47,067 nt of DNA, taken from assembly GCF_002585305.1 (NCBI RefSeq), contig NZ_NUNF01000042.1, positions 524-47,590 on the forward strand, written 5' to 3'. Source of the stretch: Bacillus sp. AFS037270. GTDB taxonomy: Bacteria > Bacillota > Bacilli > Bacillales_B > DSM-18226. The notes below the pieces were generated by a model that did no database searches, was not told where the DNA came from, and worked only from the letters and a program-made list of their open reading frames with translations. Below, piece after piece: positions 41,606-47,067 of this stretch. Position 1 is the first letter of the stretch. Each line of letters begins with the position of its first letter. The position numbers and the translations under genes were made by a program.

Positions 41606-42735
41606 TAAAATGCCACCTCCAAATCAATTAATTGACTGCTTAACGCAGATAAGATACTGCTTCTTGTTATTAAACCTGTTAATTGGCTGGTACTGTTCAC
41701 AACAGGCAGATATCCGATTTTATGTTCGTTCATAGTTGCTAACACTGAGATTAAATTGGCATCCTCTGAAACAGACAGGACATTTTGCTCCATAACCATT
41801 TCAATAGATAAATTTCGATTGAGTAATTGGATACTTTTTAATGTCACCAGGCCTCTTAAAATATTATGTTTGTCTGTCACCATTAAACTATCAACCTTAT
41901 GATCCTTCATAACCTCGATGGCCTGCAAAACAGTACGCATCGCGGTTATCTTGACGGGATTTTGGATCATGATATCCTCAGCCATTAATAATTCTGGATT
42001 ATTCCAAACCCTTCTTTTTCCAATAAAGTCTTCGACAAATTGATTAGCTGGATTTTTAAGAATATTTTCCGGAGTGTCATATTGAAGAATATCCCCATCT
42101 TTTAAAATACAAATTTTATCAGCTATTTTTATAGCTTCATCCATATCATGGGTAACGAAAATAATCGTTTTGTTTAATTCCTTCTGCATCTGGAACAATT
42201 CATCTTGAAGGGAGCTTCTGGTTACAGGGTCTAGTGCACTGAAAGGTTCATCCATCAGAATAATATCAGAGTTTGTGGAAAAAGCTCTCGCAACACCAAT
42301 TCTTTGCTGCTGCCCGCCACTTAATTCCTTCGGGTATCGATGTAAATATTCTTTTGGCTCGAGGCCTACCAATTCCAGTAATTCATTTGTCTTTTTCTCA
42401 ATGGAAGCAGGGTCTTCGCCCTTTAACTTCGGTATTAATTCTAAATTCTCCTTGATAGACATATGTGGAAATAGACCGGTGTTTTGAATGACATAGCCAA
42501 TGTTACGGCGGAGTTCAATGGGATTCATTGAGGTGATATCAGTTCCATTTACAAAAATCTGCCCGGATGATGGTTGGATTAATTTATTAATCATTTTTAA
42601 TAATGTGGTTTTTCCGCATCCACTTGGACCAATAAAGACAACTAACTGTCCCGCATCGATTTTTAATGAAAATGGATTGATTATGGTTTTAGTCCGATAT
42701 TTCTTAACAATGTTCTTGAATTCTATCAATTTCAT
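41605..42735 (-). CDS. opuFA: Osmoprotectant ABC transporter ATPase with tandem CBS domains (OpuFA-like)
   Basis: A 376-residue ATPase. Walker A is GPSGCGKTT (about 36-44), the Q loop VIQNTGLFPH, signature LSGGQQQRIGVARA, Walker B IILMDEPFSALDP and switch histidine VTHDMDEA. Two CBS motifs follow at about 255-370 (MIQNPVKITAMRTVLQAIEVM; VMEQNVLSVSEDANLISVLATM). CBS domains of OpuCA-type ATPases bind c-di-AMP in Listeria and relatives and inhibit uptake. It is first gene of the two-gene operon with the permease/binding fusion. The start ATG 42735 follows AAGGGGGAA. Confidence 0.9.
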   Translation of the reverse strand: MKLIEFKNIVKKYRTKTIINPFSLKIDAGQLVVFIGPSGCGKTTLLKMINKLIQPSSGQIFVNGTDITSMNPIELRRNIGYVIQNTGLFPHMSIKENLELIPKLKGEDPASIEKKTNELLELVGLEPKEYLHRYPKELSGGQQQRIGVARAFSTNSDIILMDEPFSALDPVTRSSLQDELFQMQKELNKTIIFVTHDMDEAIKIADKICILKDGDILQYDTPENILKNPANQFVEDFIGKRRVWNNPELLMAEDIMIQNPVKITAMRTVLQAIEVMKDHKVDSLMVTDKHNILRGLVTLKSIQLLNRNLSIEMVMEQNVLSVSEDANLISVLATMNEHKIGYLPVVNSTSQLTGLITRSSILSALSSQLIDLEVAF

Positions 42736-42749
42736 TCCCCCTTAAATTT

Positions 42750-42794
42750 ATTAGATCAATATAGTAACAACTTAATTTTAACAGATAAGTTGTT
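42750..42794 (-). promoter_or_regulatory. opuF promoter region with inverted-repeat operator
   Basis: AACAACTTA (42766-42774) and TAAGTTGTT (42786-42794) form a perfect 9-11-9 inverted repeat. On the minus strand TTATCT-16-TACTAT is a plausible promoter lying across it, with TACTAT next to the proximal arm. A dimeric or tetrameric repressor here would block opuFA-opuFB; the BusR-like protein next door is the natural candidate. The assignment is inferred from location. Confidence 0.55.
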
Positions 42795-42944
42795 GGTTGT
42801 CGACCCCAGATGAAACTAATGAGGATATACCCAGTTAAACTAAAAATGAAACCAAGGTTTTTATGAGTGAATATTTGCCATATTTTTTATGTAAAATGTA
42901 AAATAAAGATATGAAAAAAGTTACGATAAAAGAGGAGAATTAAC

Positions 42945-43628
42945 TTGGGCTTTGTCCGGGACAAATTCAGTGCGAAGTTTTTCCTTTTCCTCGTGATTGC
43001 CTTTATTTTGATCCATGTACCGATAATAGGAAACTATGTAAAAATAATTAATACACTTATCCATGAAACGGGTCATGCGATCATTGCTTTATTTGGGGGA
43101 AAGGTGGAAACCATTTCTTTATTTATGAACTCTGAAGGCGCAACAATTAGCGATCAATCAACATGGATGGGCAGTTTTTTTACAAGTCTTGCAGGCTATA
43201 CCTTAGCATCCTTCATGGCCTTTTTGTCTTTTTTGTTATTAAGGAGAAAAAAGGAAATACTGCTGATTGACATTTTACTAGCGTTTATTTTTTTAAACTT
43301 GATATTTTGGGTGCGTAATCCTTATGGAATATTTTGGCTCTTTTCCTTTGCATTTGCCTTCCTGTTTTTACTGATTAAAGGGAGTCAGGGTGTCAGAGAC
43401 CATCTTTTATTGTTAATTGCAGCTATTCTATTAGTGGATTCTGTTCAAAGCACATTTGAAATTTTATTCCTTAGCGTTCTACAACCACAAGCTGCGGGGG
43501 ATGCAGCTAATCTCGCCCAGTTAACAGGGTTTCTTCCTGCGGCATTTTGGGGGCTGTTTTTCTTTCTGCAAGCACTTTGGTTTTGTTTTTATGGATTTAA
43601 ACGAGGTTATTACAAGGTAGGTATTTAA
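42945..43628 (+). CDS. M50-like membrane metallopeptidase (HETGH)
   Basis: A 227-residue polytopic protein of about 6-7 helices. It carries the zinc-protease motif HETGH in NTLIHETGHAIIALFGG (about 37-53), as in M50 site-2-protease-like families. The later GYTLASF segment lies where the second zinc-ligand region is expected, but the usual NPDG motif is not evident; (NPYG) at about 124 is the nearest match. The start is TTG 42945 after AGAGGAGAA, with no ATG nearby. It is divergent from the opuF operon. Substrate unknown; it may be a non-proteolytic family member. Confidence 0.75.
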   Translation: MGFVRDKFSAKFFLFLVIAFILIHVPIIGNYVKIINTLIHETGHAIIALFGGKVETISLFMNSEGATISDQSTWMGSFFTSLAGYTLASFMAFLSFLLLRRKKEILLIDILLAFIFLNLIFWVRNPYGIFWLFSFAFAFLFLLIKGSQGVRDHLLLLIAAILLVDSVQSTFEILFLSVLQPQAAGDAANLAQLTGFLPAAFWGLFFFLQALWFCFYGFKRGYYKVGI

Positions 43629-43668
43629 AAGAAGGCGGACCTAGCTCTCAATTGAGTAAGTCCACCTT
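43622..43668 (-). terminator. Probable terminator of the 41-residue ORF
   Basis: AAGGCGGAC and GTCCACCTT pair with one mismatch around an inner CTC/GAG stem. On the minus strand a TTCTTTT tract follows. Confidence 0.6.
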
Positions 43669-43677
43669 ATTCTGGCG

Positions 43678-43803
43678 TTACTTTCGTAAATCTTTTTTAG
43701 TGATTTCGCTGCGTATGCTAGTTTCTTTGGAGAATTCAGTATCCTGTTTTTTGTTGTTGGGATATTTATTCATACGTTCCCGATTATCATTGCGGTTGGT
43801 CAT
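43678..43803 (-). CDS. Small Asn/Lys-rich protein of 41 residues, unknown
   Basis: ATG 43803 is preceded by a near-perfect AAAGGAGGAA and the frame closes after 41 codons; a hairpin follows. The product begins MTNRNDNRERMNKYPNNKKQ and is very hydrophilic, without cysteine or membrane segment, which is reminiscent of minor spore or stress peptides. A 77-codon ORF on the opposite strand here has no ribosome binding site and is rejected. Family not recognised. Confidence 0.65.
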   Translation of the reverse strand: MTNRNDNRERMNKYPNNKKQDTEFSKETSIRSEITKKDLRK

Positions 43804-43949
43804 TAAAATTCCTCCTTTCTATATTTATGGTGCTTATTTTGCACCTGGAGTGTATTTTTTATCTAGGTTTTATTTCTCGAACTAAGCTAAAAGATCTGAG
43901 CATATATTATCCAAAACGATAAAAATCCGAAATGGAGTGATGGGTCAGG

Positions 43950-44429
43950 ATGATAGAAGTGATTAGATCACGTAGAAATATTAAAAAGTTTAAACCGGAT
44001 GAAGTGAAAGAGGAAGACCTTATGACTTGGCTGCAGGCTGCTTCAATGGCACCTAATCATCGCATGACAGAACCGTGGGAAATCCTTTTTCTCGGGAAGG
44101 AAACAAGAGAAAAATTAAACCATAAAACAAACTTTGGCAAAGCCCCTGTGGTTATGGCCGTTTTATCTAAGAAGGGTATGACACAAATAGAATTGATAGA
44201 AAATGCATTAGCGACAGCATGCTTTATTCAAAATTTTAACTTAGCTGCTTGGGCAGACGGAGTGGGGTCATTTTGGTCATCAATCGGGGCATCAGAGCGA
44301 AACAGGGAAATACTTGGAGTTCCGGATGGATACGAAGTCATCGGTGTATTAGGGGTTGGCTATCCGGAAATAATTCCAGAGCCAAAACCGCGAAAACCGA
44401 TTGCTGAAAAGATCAAAAGGTTACCTTAA
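43950..44429 (+). CDS. Nitroreductase family flavoprotein, short form
   Basis: A 159-residue FMN-type protein. The N-terminal IRSRRNIKKFKPDEV phosphate-binding segment, AASMAPNHRMTEPWEILFLG near 30-50 and GVLGVGYPEIIPEPKPRK near the C-terminus are typical. It is shorter than classical nitroreductases (about 200-220), matching the YdjA/TM1586-like compact group. It probably reduces nitro compounds or quinones with NAD(P)H as a homodimer. The start ATG 43950 follows GGGTCAGG, with GGAGTGATGGG further up. It is convergent with a nitronate monooxygenase gene. Confidence 0.85.
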   Translation: MIEVIRSRRNIKKFKPDEVKEEDLMTWLQAASMAPNHRMTEPWEILFLGKETREKLNHKTNFGKAPVVMAVLSKKGMTQIELIENALATACFIQNFNLAAWADGVGSFWSSIGASERNREILGVPDGYEVIGVLGVGYPEIIPEPKPRKPIAEKIKRLP

Positions 44430-44432
44430 AGT

Positions 44433-44473
44433 AAAATCCAGCCAATATTCTCGAGTGGCTGGATTTTATTTTT
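44433..44473. terminator. Bidirectional intrinsic terminator
   Basis: AAAATCCAGCCA and TGGCTGGATTTT, a 12-bp perfect stem between the convergent nitroreductase and nitronate monooxygenase genes. Confidence 0.9.
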
Positions 44474-44478
44474 AAGAA

Positions 44479-45462
44479 TCAAATTAGTGTTGGAGAACCG
44501 GAGCTATTTTTAAAAAAATCCCGATACTCGGTTGTGAGATTATCAATAATAGTTTGCACAGGTAGTATATCTTTAATTTCGGCCACTCGTGCCCCCGCAA
44601 AAACAAGACCATTCTCGACATCACCATCCATGGATGTAAGCAGTGAATCAAGTGTACAAAACCGATAAGAACAATTCTTCAAACAATCTTGACATTTAGT
44701 GATTTTTACTTTATTTTCGCCGGAGATAAGGTTGGAAAAGTTATTCTTAATGGCCCTTCCTTGTAAGCCAACGGTTGTTTTAACCAATACTAAATCCTCA
44801 TTATTTGCATTTACATATTTTTGCTTAAAGGCAATTGGTGCATCACATTCCACACTTGCTACAAATCGAGTTCCCATCTGCACCCCAGCCGCACCCAAGG
44901 CTATTGCCTTTGCAATATCTTCTCCGTTCATAATTCCGCCGGCAGCAATTACTGGTATGGATACTGCATCTACTACCTCTGGCAGGATATCAAACATTGG
45001 ACGATCTGTACCAAGATGCCCTCCTGCTTCAAAGCCTTCAACGACAACAGCAGAGGCACCTAATCGTTCTGAAATCCTCGCTAACTTCGCTGAGGAAACT
45101 ATCGAGATAACAGGGATCCCTGCTTGTTTCCCCCAGCTGTACATATCCCTTGAAATGCCTGCACCGGAGATAATAAAATCAACCTTTTCTTCAAGGGCAG
45201 CCTTCATTTTTTCCGCAAAGTCATTCATGGCAAATAGAACATTCACACCAATAAATCCTTTATTTTTAATTAGGTCCTTTGCTTTTCTTATATGTGTTCG
45301 CATCTCCTCGACGGAAATACCAGTTCCGGAAATAATCCCAATACCTCCTGCATTAGCAACAGCTGAAGCTAGCTTGCTAAGCGAAATACCAACACCCATT
45401 CCTCCTTGGAGAATCGGAACCTTTGGCATCATATGCCCTATTTTTAGTTGTGGAAAATTCAA
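44479..45462 (-). CDS. Nitronate monooxygenase family flavoenzyme
   Basis: About 327 residues in a TIM-barrel FMN fold: PILQGGMGVGIS near 17, GGIGIISGTG, GFEAGGHLGTD near 162 (the AGGHxG signature) and AAGGIMNGEDIAKAIALGAAGVQMGTRF. Class I and FabK-like members oxidise nitronates or reduce enoyl groups; the reaction here is not certain. A C-terminal cysteine group (C-x2-C-x3-C-x4-C in TKCQDCLKNCSYRFC) is extra and could bind a metal. I prefer the TTG start at 45462, since AAAAGGGG lies 7 nt upstream; ATG 45480 has no ribosome binding site and adds six residues. Confidence 0.85.
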   Translation of the reverse strand: MNFPQLKIGHMMPKVPILQGGMGVGISLSKLASAVANAGGIGIISGTGISVEEMRTHIRKAKDLIKNKGFIGVNVLFAMNDFAEKMKAALEEKVDFIISGAGISRDMYSWGKQAGIPVISIVSSAKLARISERLGASAVVVEGFEAGGHLGTDRPMFDILPEVVDAVSIPVIAAGGIMNGEDIAKAIALGAAGVQMGTRFVASVECDAPIAFKQKYVNANNEDLVLVKTTVGLQGRAIKNNFSNLISGENKVKITKCQDCLKNCSYRFCTLDSLLTSMDGDVENGLVFAGARVAEIKDILPVQTIIDNLTTEYRDFFKNSSGSPTLI

Positions 45463-45723
45463 ATGATTACCCCTTTTCATAAAAATAAGAAACTTCCCAT
45501 GAATCTTACCATGGAAAGAGGAGTATGTAAGTGATAATTGTTACCTGGTCATAAATGTAAGTTATAGATTCTTGTTAAAAAAATATTCGATTTTATCTGC
45601 CATTTGCGATATATTAAGCAAATAGAAAGAAAAGAGTAAATCAGGATGTACTGAACATTGAATAGGAAGCGTTCAACAAAAACAAACTAAGCGTTATGGA
45701 AATAAGATTGGATGGTGTCTTGT

Positions 45724-46974
45724 ATGGTAAGACTTTTTACGGATATTGACTTAGACGGCCTCGGATGCGGGCTGATTGCCAAAATCGCCTTTGGTGATCA
45801 GGCAAATGTTTATTACTGTTCTTATCGGAATTTAAATAAACGAGTGGAAGCAGTTATAACACATCCTGGCAATAATCAGGAAGAAATTTTTATAACCGAT
45901 TTAGCGGTGAATGAGTCGGTCGAGAAAATGCTTGAAGAACGATATCGGCAGGGGAGACCTGTTCAGATGATTGATCATCATGTTACCGCCATGCATTTTA
46001 ACGAATATAAATGGGGAAAAGTGATTCCAGAATATGATAATGGGAAAAAGACATGTGCAACCTCTTTATTTTATGATTATTTAATCGAACATAAAAAAAT
46101 GGAAAGAAATCAAGCTTTAGAGGAGTTTATTGATTTAGTCCGTCAATATGACACCTGGGAGTGGGATGAAAATAACAATGTCACAGCAAAGCGGTTAAAT
46201 GACTTATTTTACATACTGAACAGAGAACAGTTTGAAGAAGAAATGCTAAAGCGGCTGACTGAAAATAAAGAATCCTTTTCGTTAACAGACACAGAAAATA
46301 TGATACTTGATCTTGAGGAACAAAAGATTAATCGATATATCCACTCAAAGAGCAGGCAGACGATACAGACCTTTGTGAATAATTATTGTATTGGAATCGT
46401 CCATGCTGAACAGTATTTGTCTGAGCTTGGCAACGCGTTAAATAATATTTATACTCATTTAGATATGATTGTCCTTTTAAATGTCTCGGGTAAGAAAATG
46501 GGCTTCAGGACCATTCATGATGAAGTAAATGTGGCAGAGTTTGCCCAAAAATTTGGTGGTGGGGGACATCCAAAGGCATCTGGAGCAGATTTGTCTAAAG
46601 AAGCCTTCGAAACTTTTGTTGTCGAGGTATTTGGCTTAAACCCACTGAAGCCAGACACCGACCGTAATGAATTTAATGTAAAGGAATCTGCAATCGGGAC
46701 AAGTTATCAAAATCATAATGGGGAAATTTCTTATATTGTTCCAACGGGGGATGGGAATTTTTATATTGTCCATAAAGGGGAAAGGGAAGCACCGCTGTAT
46801 TCCAGTTTCCCTGAAGCTGAGCGCTCTCTGAAAAGAAATCATGCTTCATGGCTCCGATTTGACCAAGAATATTTGAAACAGTTGTCAGCATTTCTTCATC
46901 TATCCATAGATGAGTTGAAAGAAAACTATAACGAAATCCTTAGTAATAACTTTGTCGATATTATGAATGTATAA
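45724..46974 (+). CDS. nrnB: DHH-family nano-RNase/phosphoesterase (NrnB, YngD-like)
   Basis: About 416 residues. The DHH domain has FTDIDLDGLGCG (about 5-15, with the D-x-D-x-D-G motif), FITDLAVNE and MIDHHVTAMHF. The DHHA1 domain has FAQKFGGGGHPKASGADL (about 276-293). A C-terminal extension of about 100 residues follows. NrnB of B. subtilis degrades short oligoribonucleotides and can act on pApA-type products, with Mn2+ or Co2+. The start is set at ATG 45724, behind GGATGGTG; the ATG at 45712 sits inside that site. It is monocistronic with a terminator. Confidence 0.9.
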   Translation: MVRLFTDIDLDGLGCGLIAKIAFGDQANVYYCSYRNLNKRVEAVITHPGNNQEEIFITDLAVNESVEKMLEERYRQGRPVQMIDHHVTAMHFNEYKWGKVIPEYDNGKKTCATSLFYDYLIEHKKMERNQALEEFIDLVRQYDTWEWDENNNVTAKRLNDLFYILNREQFEEEMLKRLTENKESFSLTDTENMILDLEEQKINRYIHSKSRQTIQTFVNNYCIGIVHAEQYLSELGNALNNIYTHLDMIVLLNVSGKKMGFRTIHDEVNVAEFAQKFGGGGHPKASGADLSKEAFETFVVEVFGLNPLKPDTDRNEFNVKESAIGTSYQNHNGEISYIVPTGDGNFYIVHKGEREAPLYSSFPEAERSLKRNHASWLRFDQEYLKQLSAFLHLSIDELKENYNEILSNNFVDIMNV

Positions 46975-47002
46975 GAGCTTAGGACACCTAAGTTCTTTTT
47001 TT
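46975..47002 (+). terminator. Intrinsic terminator after nrnB
   Basis: GAGCTTAGG and CCTAAGTTC (one G-U) with a 3-nt loop and a long T run. Confidence 0.85.
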
Positions 47003-47016
47003 TATGAGATAAGAAA

Positions 47017-47067
47017 GTATAAAAGTTTTTGACTTTGAGAATTGTCTAGCTCCAGCGCCTAGCCCCT
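47017..47067 (+). repeat. Dispersed Bacillus-type intergenic repeat, right copy (cut by the window end)
   Basis: AGTATAAAAGTTTTTGAC, then GAGAATTGTCTAGCTCCAG and CGCC: the same blocks as the reverse complement of positions 1-57, with a few substitutions. The window ends inside it, before any closing inverted arm. Confidence 0.7.

Noticed and set aside
43652..43885. 77-codon plus-strand ORF after the M50-like gene.
   Set aside because: It has no ribosome binding site, and the opposite strand carries a small ORF with a near-perfect one.
44699..45466. 255-codon ORF on the plus strand.
   Set aside because: It lies wholly antisense within the nitronate monooxygenase gene, has low-complexity Ser/Pro/Thr composition and no ribosome binding site.

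Overview
The window reads as chromosomal DNA of an aerobic or facultative, endospore-forming Bacillaceae member (Bacillus/Neobacillus-like). The DNA is AT-rich, ribosome binding sites are strong AGGAGG types, intrinsic terminators are plentiful, and the genes match a Bacillus gene set (ykpA, SCO/ypmQ, yocH, yclM, nrnB, yhfH, an SspH-type spore protein, a SplA-type regulator). No rRNA, tRNA, CRISPR array, phage or transposase gene is visible. Both ends are occupied by inverted copies of one short repeat, so the window may be a contig broken at repeats.

Layout. 1-4 kb: ABC-F ATPase, a small ORF, SCO-type copper protein, LrgA/LrgB pair. 3.9-6.2 kb: a promoter, a 7-codon upstream ORF, mutually exclusive hairpins, a second upstream ORF starting M-R-L-R and two intrinsic terminators, all ahead of a short MutS2-like ATPase without the Smr domain. 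This looks like a ribosome-stalling attenuator of the kind that controls antibiotic-resistance genes, and it is the best candidate for an undescribed system here. 6.3-7.8 kb: small genes, including a YdjO-like protein with an apparent ATT start, a SplA-like protein and two near-identical YhfH copies. 8-16.5 kb: a nitrate/formate block with a multi-PAS histidine kinase, a formate dehydrogenase whose in-frame UGA is followed by a SECIS-like hairpin (selenocysteine), a YocH-type wall protein, an E. coli-type NarK behind a perfect Fnr box at about -42, and a second NarK-family transporter fused to a PAS domain.

16.7-29 kb: Ktr-type K+ channel subunit, acyl-CoA dehydrogenase, spore-type small proteins, LtaS-family lipoteichoic acid synthase, HD hydrolase, a 1137-residue membrane protein, and a CPA2 cation/H+ antiporter behind a structured leader with two terminators. 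29-32 kb: a substrate-binding protein/permease/ATPase operon with a strong intercistronic hairpin. 32.4-35.7 kb: tyrosine/homogentisate catabolism (HPPD, FAH-family hydrolase, homogentisate dioxygenase). 35.8-39.2 kb: Nudix hydrolase, aspartokinase III, two tandem YjdF-like membrane proteins. 39.3-42.8 kb: a BusR-like GntR/RCK_C regulator convergent with an OpuF-type osmolyte transporter whose promoter overlaps a perfect inverted repeat. 42.9-47 kb: M50-like membrane protease, nitroreductase, nitronate monooxygenase, and the NrnB-type DHH nuclease.

Functional themes are anaerobic nitrate/formate metabolism, K+/Na+/osmolyte homeostasis (Ktr, CPA2, OpuF with BusR; c-di-AMP is a plausible common signal by family knowledge), and translation stress (ABC-F and MutS2-like ATPases). 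All identities come from reading the sequence; no database search was run.
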